Part shown: positions 54,102 to 64,000 of the stretch, piece after piece
How the letters are laid out: each line of letters starts with the position of its first letter
Position numbering within the stretch: position 1 is the first letter of the stretch
Origin: Trichothecium roseum
Taxonomy: Eukaryota > Ascomycota > Sordariomycetes > Hypocreales
Length of the DNA: 64,000 bases
Direction of reading: 5' to 3'
NCBI GenBank assembly: GCA_026184415.1
Contig: CM047942.1
Location: 372,001 to 436,000, forward strand
The notes under the pieces: generated by a model
Database searches by the model: none
Seen by the model: the letters and a program-made list of their open reading frames with translations, nothing else
Told to the model about the DNA's origin: nothing
Made by a program: the position numbers and the translations under genes

Positions 54102-55776
54102 TGCAAATTGCAGCTGTAGTTTGGTCGATACCAAGGCTGCTCAATATGCCCACTTCAAGTATCCTGCGACAAGGTGATCCAGTTCACCATGCGCCGAGGT
54201 TTATCTATCTTCGTCTGCGGTATTACATGGCACCTGGGTATGGTAACTTTGCGCACCGGCGCCTCGGTCGCTCCCTTATCGAAATACGAAACAAGATATC
54301 CAAATGCACTATTGTCCGTACATCGGCATCTGTCTCTGCCAACCAAGATTGCCATGTTTGGCATGTCCTGCATCTGTCCTGCATCTCCCGCGCATCGCAT
54401 TGCAGCGCAGTGGTTCACAGACGCCTGATCGGGTAGTACGGCTTTGGCGCCTTACCGCACGTGGGGTTCCTGATTCGCTGGTTTTAAAGGGATGGGAATA
54501 TGTATGGGAGATGGAAAGATGCCGATTGGGAAGCTATTCTCTCTCAAGGGTTTGCTGATCTCAAGGTTGGCGTTGGGACCAATGGGAGGCCCACGTGGGG
54601 GACTGGCCGACCGGCCGGCGAGGTAGTTTTCGGAACGTATTCGGAGCGCATTCGGGGTGCAGCAGCGATTGATGAGCGTGAGCGGTAGAGGTGCTGCTTC
54701 AATATGCGTGCTATGACTACTGATGGACTGAATCGGATGTCCCGGATTCTATTATTTCGGCCATGATGGCCCTTTGTAACGTAGGCGCTTTTGAAAAAAC
54801 GGACGATGGCAAATAGAAACCCCAAAAGAGCAGCGCAGTTTAGCACTTTTTAAGAGCATTCAAAATAACAGAATAACAAAATAACAAAGCGAGGTACATG
54901 ATGGTAGTCTGGATTTGGGCTTTACCTGTCTATCTACGGAGTACTGAGCACAGAGTACAAGCTACTGAAATGTGTTTCCTGGTTGGGATGTGCAAAGGCT
55001 TTTCACGATTCTCTTCCCACCAAAGGGCCATATCTTGATTTGCAAAGTTCTAAAGATGAACACCGTTAGATCTAAAGCGTGAGTACTAGGGAGCGTTTTA
55101 ATTTCCATGCGCACTCTGACCTTGAAGCTCTCATGTTTATCATGTGTCTACTACCATAGGTACTGGTATCTTGCCTTGATAAAGTCTGGGCTACGTCACA
55201 TCTTGGGCGGCTCTTTCCACACACAGCTACCGATCAAACCGGCGTAAAATTAGTAAGGAAGGCACGAGGGTATCTGTAAACTTGTACCTGCCAATGCGCA
55301 GTTCTTCGTGGGTGCTTACGTATACGTCAAGGTTGTCATGGTGCGTGACTGAGAACTTCTAGGGCTCGATGCTTTTTGCCCCTCCAATGTTTTCTGCTCT
55401 ACTCAAGACCACGTAGGCCCTCTTCTACCGAACTTCGGCATCAACACGATGCCTGAATGCCGTACCGTCTTTGGCTTCAAGTATTAGGTTAGACGATGCG
55501 TATAGATGCTGACGAGCCTGCTTTTTTACGTTATATCAACTTTCACCGTCTCAATCATGGAAGAGAATGTCTAATACACAGAAACAAGAAAATGGTATCA
55601 TTGTTGCCCTCCATGGGCGCAAAAAATGCTAAACAAAAAAGACAATGCACCTCAAATCCCAACCCGGACTCCATGCGGTGCAATAGGTCCCGTATCTATC
55701 TATACAAAAAAGCAAAGCAACCAAGCAAGGTTAACTAATAAAGGAAAATCGCTGTCGAAAGCTGATTGTTGGTTTT
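54102..55776. other. 1.7-kb intergenic, no gene seen
   Basis: Several ORFs of 60-110 codons on both strands lack recognisable domains. TACGGAGTACTG occurs at 54935-54946. No gene is called. Confidence 0.45.
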
Positions 55777-57601
55777 TTACACGAGGACACCATCCCCTTC
55801 TTCTGTACTTTCTTCTCCTTTTATCTCATCTTGTGTCCCCTGACGCCGTCGGACCCGAAACTGGGCGTGCTTAGCGGGAAAGATGAATTCGAGCGTCCAC
55901 TGGGCCTCCAGCCTCTTTCCGCCGTACGACTCAGGAAACGCAATGTCCCAGTTGCAGACGAGATGAGAAATCATCATCTTGAGCTGAAAATCCATGAGGA
56001 ACCTGCCTGGACACGAGTTCTTGCCGCGGCCAAAGACCAACAGGCCCCCTGTACTAAGAAGGCTGTGCGGGTTCCAGGGTCCGCCCACCTCGCCGGGCTG
56101 TACGTTGACGCGCCGTGATAGGGCCTCATCCTGCCGGATCTTGACGAATCTGAAAGGATCAAAGGCAAGGGGGTTCTCGAAGCGATCTGGGTCGGTATGC
56201 ATTGGGTGGGAGACGAAAGATACTAGAGAGCCTCGGGGCAAGGGAAGGCCGGTGTCGGTGACGACGCCGTCGGTCATGACCTTGCGGACGACAGCGCGGG
56301 TGGGGACGGTATTGAGGCGGAGGGACTCGCGGCAGACACTATCGGCGCGAACCATTTCGACCGTGTTTCGCCGTGTCCATAACTCACGCGGGTCCTCGAA
56401 TCGGCTAGCGAAAGACTCGGCCTCCTCCCGCAGTAGGGCTATTGTGTCATGTTCGGCGTTGGATGCTAGCATGTTGGTGATTATATGCGTGGTGGTAAAG
56501 CTGGCAAGGTAAATAAAGGCCAGATTAGCCATGCACATGCGCCTCGTCATCTGGTCCGTGGCCAACTCCTCTGGTCGCTTCTGGCGAGCAAAACGCAACA
56601 TCTTCTGCAGCAAATCGACCTTCTCCCCGTCACGACCCTGGTCGAAAAGATCAAGGCGGCGGCGAAATTCTTCGCGGTAAAAAGACTCGAGCTTGCGGAC
56701 CTTGCGATAAGTTGGGTAACATAGGATAGGACCGAGGATGGGGCGCAGGAAGGGCGGCAGGAAGCCTGTGGCACCGGCCATGGCGACAATGCTGTCAATT
56801 GTGGACATGATGTGTTGCAGGTAGACTTGGTCCCGACACAGGGGCTCCCCAACGGTGAAGCGGCTGCCTGCCTGCAGGATTATGAGCCGAACGGTTTGGA
56901 GGAGATTTTTGGTCTCCCAAGCCTCCCCTTGGGCCAAATGCGTATCCATCGCGGTTTTGAGCTCCTCATAGACGGGCATAACGTGGTCGTCGAGTTCGTG
57001 AGTGAGAACGTGTCGGGCCATGAGATGCGGCCAGGTGTCAAGCATGTATTTCTCGTCGCCCAGACTGTGGCCCAGCTGGAACATCTCGCTGAAGGCGTCC
57101 CACATGCCCAGCACACGGGACGGCTGAGATAACACCCATTTCATTGACGAGTGAGGTAGGAAGAATTCCTTTCTCGATCCGAGCGTGGGCACCAACACGG
57201 GTAACCCAGCTTTGGAAAACTAAAAACGAGAGAGCGGCGATCAGTCATGGGGGCAGATGATTTTTGTGGTTAGGCGGCCAGGGGTTAGAGCGTTTTGGTG
57301 AGAAGTGGTGTTTTATTTCAAACCCTCGCCCCTTATCCGGTCGCTCCTGTTTTAATGAAGCACTCACCTTATGCCAGACATCATGATACAACCCGCGACA
57401 GTCGAAATAGAAAGACAATCGCGTCCAAAGGCCAAAGCTCTTGCTCCCAGACTTTTCTCTCACCAATGCGACGCCTGAATCGCACGAGGGGTTGGTCGCA
57501 TTATACACACGATAGCAGACGAGAAGGCTGGCGACGGTGGCGGCGAATGTGGGCAGAGTGGGTAGGCCGCAGCAGCAGCCCTGGAGGGCCGCGCCCAGCA
57601 T
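55777..57601 (-). CDS. cytochrome P450 monooxygenase
   Basis: Two exons on the minus strand, 57368-57601 and 55777-57219, phase 0, giving 558 residues. The N-terminus is hydrophobic (LPTLPTFAATVASLLVCY), a membrane anchor for the endoplasmic reticulum. Family motifs: the ExxR of helix K in CRESLRLNTVPTRAVVRK, the FDPFRF meander region and the haem loop VFGRGKNSCPGRFLMDF with the thiolate ligand Cys481. In place of the usual Arg or His two residues before Cys there is Asn. The I-helix segment AFIYLASFTTTHIITNML is A-x-x-T-T-like. The protein resembles fungal P450s of the ent-kaurene oxidase-like type; the substrate is unknown. The C-terminus is acidic (GEESTEEGDG). No synthase gene is near, so it is not clearly part of a metabolite cluster. 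Confidence 0.92.
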
Positions 57602-60600
57602 CGTGAAACCCTCTCTTTTTGCCCCCCTCTCCCTATTCTTTTTCTCCTATACAGGTGCGCAGATTATTGAAGCGCAACTGCTCTGTTCTCTCCTCCCCTC
57701 CTCGCAAGCAGTGACAGCGAATTGATAGCAGCTTGTTCCAACCGGTCGCTGTTTTGGTGGAAGATATGAAGAGCAATGGCGTCTCTGCCCCTGTTTTGGG
57801 GCGTTAAAATGGTAAGGCGTTAAGTGGCTTTGGGTAAGAAGAAGAAGAAAAAAGTTGGATTGTTTGTTTAACGAAAGACTAGAGATGTGATAATCTCAAC
57901 AATGGACAAGAGTCCATGATAGAGAGAACAATCAGGTGAGAAAAGATTGAAATCCTTTTTTTTCCTCCTTCTCGGTAGGAATCGCGGCGCGCCCAAGGAA
58001 AACCTTCTTTACAGGCGACCAGGCTGGAGAGGGAGGGGTGGGCTCTGCTCTTTAGTGCTTTTTCTTTCACAATAAGGGATCGGGGAAAATCCCACATGCC
58101 CAAGAAAGAAAAAAAAAGATGGAAAACACGCGGACCCTTGCACACCACCACTTTGGTCCTTTTTACCGTCTGGGTATGGCACGGAGTAACGTGGTTAAGA
58201 TGACCAGGGAGGGGAACAACGGCAAGTTCCCTGGTGAATGGGACGGTCTTCCCGTTTTCTGTCTACTTTCGCAACGGCTCGGGGTCCCTTTGGTTCTTTT
58301 TTTTTCTGGGGCTCTGGATGAAGCGAAGGAGAGATATGGACAGTCACACGGGGTTCAAAAACGGTACAGAAAGCTGGCCTATGCTCGGGCTTTCTGCTGC
58401 TTTCTTTGACTCCCAGGGGGTACGGAGCAATAGAATTTAATACGAATTATCAGCTGGCGCCCGGCCGAGAAGACACAGCAAACAAAACAACCCCGGCAGG
58501 AAATAAGAGGGAAGAAGAAGAAGAAGAAAAAGAAGAAGAAGAGAGTGGAGCATAGTGTCTCTCGTTAGCGGAACAAGCCGTGATGACACGCCGATCCACA
58601 ACGGCTTCCCCTTTCGCCCTGGCTTCCATTCTTTTCCTTGTCTCGAGTATTTCCTTCTGGGGCATTGTGTGCATACTACTACTCCGGACATGCCACTACG
58701 GAGCACCAGTACGGAGTACATGGAGTCGTTGCTACTCTATAATCCGCCGTGGACGTTTTCATCTTTTAGCCTTCGGACCCTGCGGAAGCTGTTTGATTTA
58801 TTCACATTCTTTCTTCTTCTTCCTCTTTCACCTATCGGCTCTTTTGTGGACAACGGAATCTCCCACTCGAAAATAGGAGGAGCGGGATGGATTGGTCATC
58901 TGTACTACTACTGCACACCCGCTCTGCGCTCCGTATGTAGTTACCGTTGGATCGTGGCTTGGTGGCCTGGCTGGTTCTGTTTGAGCGGATGGAAGCGACC
59001 GGCGCGTGCTGACAAGGGGGGGGGGACGATAGCTTCCGCGGAAGCCACACACATACACACACAAACGCCTCTTACGCAGCAGCGTCCACTCTTTCCTCAG
59101 CTGAGAATAGGATGCAGCTGTGTAAGGATTGGGTCAGATTGGGTCATGCAGACGAAGCTGACTCGGATGATTTATTCAAAACCGAAGAGAAAAAAAAGGA
59201 GAAAACCCTCCATGCAATCAATAAGATTTCTGGAAAGGGAATTCGACATGTTGAAAAAAGCGAGGCCAAGATGCAACCCAACAAGGCCCCCAATCCCCAA
59301 TCCGTATCTGTCTCCTCCCCCTGCCCCCATTCCCCGATGCAGAACATTCAAAAGTTCACGCTATCACTGTTTGGTAGCGGCCACGCAGCCTATGGGCCCA
59401 TTATGCCTGGTCCGTTTAACGTACTCCATAACGGCCATGCAAGGTCATGTCGGAGAGATATGCAGAAGCCCTGTCACGATTCGTCTCTCTCTATCACGGG
59501 CAACCATGGACGGGCCTTCTACCTACGTATGGGAATCGTGCACCCGGGGCGAAGAGGGGGGGCAATCGGGGGTATTGAATGCATCGGTAAGGTTCGGTGC
59601 CGATAAGGTGCTCTGTTAGTGGGAAATGCCAAAAGGAAGCTTGTTTTCCTTTGGCTTGTGATGGGTACTCCGTAGGGAGAGTGCATCTCGCTTAAGAAGC
59701 AAAGACCCCTTCCAGGCTGCGATATTGGCATAGTATTACACATTTTAAGCCGTGCGGAGTACGGTGTAATCGGTACTCGACGCCATGTTGGCTTCTCCAG
59801 TGCCCTTGGACGATATGGCAAACGTAAAGGAGTACAAAGTATAACAGATTCTTCGGAGCTTTCGATCCTCTGTGAGATTGTTTTCTGAGACACTCAATGG
59901 ATATTACGGAGCACCGCACAAAGTTACATCAAGGCCCCTTCTTTTTGATATAGCCCCCTGGCCCGTTACTCCGTACAAAAGCACCAGCTGTTTGCCTAAC
60001 GACTCTGGCCAAAGGACCACAACCACGAGCCTGCTGCGGGACCATTCTCCGGAGGGAGGAAGGGTACGGAGTATTACACATGAATAGGCCAACGACACAC
60101 ACAGCGTACCATTTGCCCTTCGAGGTTCCGGGATTTCGGTCATTAGACGCGTACCGAACGGGCAAACATTTCGGACACGCGGGTCCTCCCCTACAGCCCG
60201 TATGGGGCACTCAGTACGGAGTATAGCACTAGCAGAAGTTATTTGGCACTTTTTCTTTTTCTTCTTTTTTTTGTTTTGGCTTCACCCCTGGCATGCAAAT
60301 CCGCTACTAGGACCATATACTATTCTAGGCTACAGTGCCCGATTCGCTTCCCACCTGGTGGAGCATGAATCGAGGGAGAGAGGCAAAAAGCGAAAGGAAA
60401 AAAGAAAAAGAAATCAAAAGAGGAGAGAAGTTTGTGTCTAACACGGAGCCAGCCTAAGCTAACGATAGGGTGGATGGATACTACATAATACCGCTGCCGG
60501 CATCTTCCGTGTCGTTTAAACTCCCGATGTTTTCGGCGGTGGAGTCTGCGGGATGTTTCCTTTGAATGCGGGAAACGATCGAATCGTGTCATCTTACGGA

Positions 60601-61646
60601 GTACTCCGTACCTCTCTTCTCTTCTCCTCTCCCCGGCTCCGGCCCACCGGTCGATACATGCATTTCGTTTTGAAACCTGCCGTATCCAACAATGTATGTA
60701 TGGGGTCGGATTCGTTGTGTTTACGCGGAGTACTCCATACACGCCGAAGGTCGTGTCGTGTCATGTCAGCTTATAGAACATGATGAGGAGGGACTAAATG
60801 CTTGGTATGCGGCGTGGTCGAGACTCCTCCTTGGGTCCGGAGTAAGACACGAGGATCGGAAGGGCTTCTTTACAACACGATACGACACGCCAAGCTTCCG
60901 GAAAGCCGATGAACTACATAGTATACGCCCATTTTCCGCGGTTAGGGTTACAACATGCCTATTTCACCCATCCCTAACCATTCCCACGATTCCGTCTCTC
61001 TTCCAGGGGAGAAAAAAAAGGGAAGTTGCCGGTTGGAAAGGATGTATTTTGCCAACGTGTGCGTTTTATGCATGGTTTGGCAACATGGGACCCCCCCCCC
61101 CCCCCCCCGAGCTGCCCGAGCATTTTCATGGATCGTGGCCACTGGCCACCCGTCAGTAGTGGGCCAGACTATTACCGGAGTATTCCGTGCATGGAGCGGA
61201 GTGGTCCATCCATCCAACCCATGGGTCTGGGTGTCACCCGGATGTCGCTCGGTGGTGTCTAATCATACGATATAAGCTACTCCGTATAGCAGGGAGGAGT
61301 CAAAAGGGAAGGGAATAGTCATTGCGGTGCTTGTTGCAGCCTTGTCATGACCACAGGTGTACCGATTAGGCTCGCTGCCAAGCTACCAGGCTAAATGCTC
61401 GAACAGCTCTTACTCACGGAAACACTTTCACGCCTAGCGTTCACACATTTCCTCCATGGTTTGGCACAATGCGGTGCTGTGTGCATTGAGGAAAAAAACA
61501 ACTCTTTTCATACTCCATACGGAGTGCTCCGTAGTATCACGCCATTAACTACGGACTCCTACTGTGCGGAAGCGAGGGACATCGACATGTCCCGAGCAGC
61601 AATTACAGCATGATGCTTGCTCATCCTTGGGCACATGGCCCGCTGC
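57602..61646. other. 4-kb gene-free region dense in CGGAGTA motifs
   Basis: No convincing gene. A 354-codon plus-strand ORF at 58.6-59.6 kb begins at a non-ATG codon and crosses GAA-type repeats and motif copies; it is rejected. More than a dozen copies of TACGGAGTA, TACTCCGTA or near variants occur (58181, 58700-58714, 59664, 59754, 59970, 60062, 60212, 60595, 60727, 61267, 61508). Other features are a GAA repeat at 58512-58542, a T-rich run at 60246-60275 and a C run at 61088-61108. Confidence 0.5.
60595..60610. repeat. perfect 16-bp palindrome, full form of the dispersed motif
   Basis: TACGGAGTACTCCGTA reads identically on both strands. Shorter half-site forms recur through non-coding parts of the window. 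Confidence 0.9.
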
Positions 61647-63277
61647 TCACTTATCACCGACAGCGGCGGCATAGGCGGTCTCGGCTGTCGTCTTCAAGTA
61701 ACCCTGGAAGCTCTCGAACTCAGCCAAATCATACCCCTCCACCCACCGACACCCCACGCTGACTGCCTCCCCGACCCTGACCCACACCTTGAATCCAAAC
61801 ATGGCTTGTTCCTTGCCCTCCTGCCCGCTATCCTTACCCTCGTTGTCATGCCATTTCTCCTCTACCCCCGTCTTCATCTCCCGTTGCCGCCGCCGCCTCC
61901 ACGCGCGCCCCCAAACCCTGTCCGCTGCCCGCCCGGAGCCCTCCATACACTCCCTATCCCACGTCCAGCCGGCGAGCTCCAGCTCACCAACCACGGTGGC
62001 GAACCTATCCGCAAAGGCGCCGATGGAGGATGATGGTAGAGGCGGGCGTGGGAACTTGACGACCGTGGCCTCGGACGGTGCTGGCAGCACGCTTCTGCCC
62101 GCCTGCGACCGCAAACCCCTCGCAACGCTCATCTCTGGCCTCAGCGGTGCGAAGCTCCATCCTACAGCCCATCGCCTCGTCTTATTGCCCTGGACGAACT
62201 CGGTTACGGCATAGTTGCTGATGCCGTGCTCCCTCAGCTTGCCGACGACACTGGATACGCTGGACAGGAAACCCAACATGGCCGTGTACCACTGGATCCT
62301 ATCCCTCAGCACCAGCGATTCGGCGAGAATGCGTTCGACAAAGGCTACTTCGCCGCCCTCGGCGACCATCTCCGTTGCCGAGCCGGTACATGCGCTGAAG
62401 GGTGGCCTTTTCTTCTCACCTGCGCCGCGTAGCATCTCCGCTTCGTCGCAATAAAAGGGCGGGTTCGTCATGACAAAAGTGGCCGGCACCGCTACTGCCT
62501 CATCGGGGATGAGCTTTTCCCCCGGATCACGCTTGAGAAGACTGATCCTGCCCTCAAGCCCGTTGAGGGCAACGTTGCGCCTTGCATACGTGAGGCTCCT
62601 GTCGTCGATGTCGGTGCCGATGAAGGACCAGGGTCGTTGCGTGGCGCCGAGGAGAGGGTATATGCAGCTGGCTCCGGTGCCGATGTCGAGGCCTGCCAGC
62701 GAACGGGGCGGCTTGTCGTACGAGGTGGTATCGGTCAGGGCCTTGAGCCAGAGGATGTAGTTGTGCCGGTTCGCAACCTTGATAATGTTTGTTCTCCCGT
62801 CAACGTTACGGTCCCCCCTTTGGCACGAGGAGAAGGCTCCTGTCCGTGGGCGCTCTCTGGCGATGTGCTTCTTACCGGTGGACAGAGTCTATCGTCTACG
62901 AGTTCAATCTCCAGACCAAAGTCGAGCTTGAGCAGTGTCTTTGTGAGCTGCATGACTGACTTGGGATCGTTGAAGTTGAGTTCCCGTCCCTTGGTGCTAT
63001 TTGGTTCCGGTGCGGTCAGTTCAGAATCAGGACGTGTTATGGCAAACATCGAAAAAGCAGCTTACACAGCTTTGAATTCTGGATCCAGCCGGGCCAGCTC
63101 CTTAAAGTCTGGTGCTCGGTTGTACAGTTGCGCGTAGTGCCGGTCCGTGGCCTCCCACGACGAGTCTTTGGGAAGATGAATGTCTGCTAAGGCCTCGGTC
63201 TCTGTCGCGTGTGCATCAGAAACGCCGTCTTCCGCTGCTGCGCTCGTGCTCGTTGAATGCCTTCGCTTGTTTCCCAT
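61647..63277 (-). CDS. METTL16/RlmF-family RNA methyltransferase
   Basis: Three exons on the minus strand, 63066-63277, 62876-62996 and 61647-62777, giving 487 residues. Joined across splices, the sequence reads DPEFKAVTKGRELNFNDPKSVMQLTKTLLKLDFGL and LCPPVANRHNYILWLKALTD, both family hallmarks. SAM-binding motif I is GLDIGTGASCIYPLL, and the catalytic NPPF is at residues 216-219 (MTNPPFYCD). Human METTL16 and bacterial RlmF methylate N6 of specific adenines (U6 snRNA, MAT2A mRNA hairpins, 23S rRNA); fungal members are expected to modify U6 snRNA, an inference. A Lys/Glu- and Arg-rich segment around residues 385-420 is less conserved. Nuclear by family. Other RNA genes lie in the window (FAM50), but not adjacent. 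Confidence 0.93.
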
Positions 63278-63634
63278 GGTGACGAATACCCTGCTCGTGG
63301 AGTGAGAACGAAACTTTGACTCTACAAGTGAGCTTGAAAGGTTGCGTCTCCACGACGCTACGACGGCAAAGTTAAAGTCACTTTTCGAACAGACAAATTG
63401 TGCGGTGGTAGTAAGTTTTGATTCAATAAGTCATTCAAGGTAAGCTCGTAGTTGTTTGTTCCTTTCCAAGTTTCGAAAGTCGTGATAAGATTGACTGTCC
63501 CATCCATTTGGGACGGAGAAAAAAAAAGACGTCATACTCGTTATAATCATATACCCTCATATCAGCATAACCAGCAGCGTAAAGCCGCTTGATGGAAACC
63601 AAGCCCAGTTTCCTAGGTTCCGATTATTCCTGTC
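63278..63634. other. intergenic, METTL16 promoter
   Basis: The 357-base spacer between the METTL16 start and the 3' end of the last gene, both on the minus strand. No other feature seen. Confidence 0.5.
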
Positions 63635-64000
63635 TCACCACAACAGCACCCTCCAGCGCCAGCCCTGCAAGAGTTTGAGGTCTTTGTCGTCGACATCGGC
63701 GTCGCCCGACTCGAGCCTGGCGTTGAGCTTCTTGATGCGCTTCTGCAACGTCTTGGCGACGCGGATCGTCACCTCGCTCTGGAACAGGTACAGCACGGCG
63801 AAGACGAACATGCCGACGCTGGCAATGCTGCCCTTGCCCATGACGTTGTTCTTGAGGATTTTCAAGAACTTCTTGGTGCGGCGGAAGGCGTACTCGGTGT
63901 CGTTGCTCGAGAGCCTCGACTCCCTGTCCTTTCCGCGGCGGAAGATTTTGCGGAGAAAGGGGATAAAGGTGGCCCTGGCCAGAAGTAAGTAAGCGTTGTC
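63635..64000 (-). CDS. C-terminal part of a membrane protein (partial)
   Basis: An open frame enters from the right edge and ends at 63635, giving the last 121 residues. It has a basic stretch (FLRKIFRRGKDRESR), a single clear transmembrane segment GSIASVGMFVFAVLYLFQ, then an amphipathic charged helix (VTIRVAKTLQKRIKKLNARLESGDADVDDKDLKLL) and the ending GWRWRVLLW. This looks like a tail-proximal membrane anchor followed by a coiled-coil. I do not recognise the family. An intron acceptor within the first 25 bases from the edge (CTGGCCAG) is possible, so the true exon may start there. Confidence 0.6.
   Translation of the reverse strand, partial: DNAYLLLARATFIPFLRKIFRRGKDRESRLSSNDTEYAFRRTKKFLKILKNNVMGKGSIASVGMFVFAVLYLFQSEVTIRVAKTLQKRIKKLNARLESGDADVDDKDLKLLQGWRWRVLLW

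Noticed and set aside
58555..59619. 354-codon plus-strand ORF in the 58-60 kb gap
   Set aside because: It starts at a non-ATG codon, shows no domain, crosses motif copies and simple repeats, and overlaps equally long frames on both strands.

Overview
The window is nuclear DNA of a filamentous ascomycete (Pezizomycotina, probably a sordariomycete; genus not determinable from the sequence). Reasons: genes are split by short introns (about 50-90 nt) with GTRNGT-type donors and YAG acceptors. The gene set is typically mould-like: a Zn2Cys6 regulator, MFS transporters, a cytochrome P450, a GH12 glucanase, an Alt a 1-like secreted protein, flavocytochrome b2 and a FAM50/XAP5 protein. Long gene-free stretches carry homopolymers and microsatellites. 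No rRNA, tRNA, CRISPR array, intact transposon or viral gene was recognised.

Layout. 0-6 kb: the 3' end of an unknown gene, an aldoxime dehydratase, a GNAT acetyltransferase and an anion:cation symporter-type MFS permease. 8-14 kb: two same-strand genes for unrecognised proteins. Both contain an aromatic G/D-rich module; the larger also carries an OTU-like Cys/His core and an AT-hook tail. 14.1-16.6 kb: a repeat island with a 51-bp minisatellite. 16.6-25.7 kb: a Zn2Cys6 transcription factor, an aldo/keto reductase, flavocytochrome b2 (L-lactate dehydrogenase), a DHDPS-like keto-acid aldolase and an Alt a 1-like secreted protein. 25.7-30.5 kb: nearly 5 kb without a convincing gene. 30.5-37.4 kb: a DHA1 MFS exporter, then a hexose-type MFS transporter divergent from a sialidase-fold protein. 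39-45 kb: a HerA/TraG-like P-loop ATPase, a GH12 endoglucanase and an unrecognised protein. 47-54 kb: a mitochondrial 4Fe-4S L-serine dehydratase, an omega-like GST, a broken small ORF, FAM50/XAP5 and a small membrane protein. 55.8-64 kb: a P450, a 4-kb gene-free stretch, a METTL16-type RNA methyltransferase and the 3' end of a membrane protein gene.

How the genes may work together. Most look like independent housekeeping or accessory genes. Two neighbourhoods could be functional units (inference only). One is the regulator, reductase, lactate dehydrogenase and aldolase at 16.6-24.7 kb, where two enzymes converge on pyruvate from divergent promoters. The other is the sugar transporter and sialidase-fold protein, which share a 715-bp divergent promoter.

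The most striking unexplained signals are a dispersed motif, TACGGAGTA or its reverse complement, concentrated in non-coding DNA and densest at 58-61.6 kb, where it reaches a perfect 16-bp palindrome; the paired unknown genes at 8-14 kb; and the HerA-like ATPase. Where exons are listed, they were joined by hand from splice signals and reading-frame continuity, without transcript evidence.
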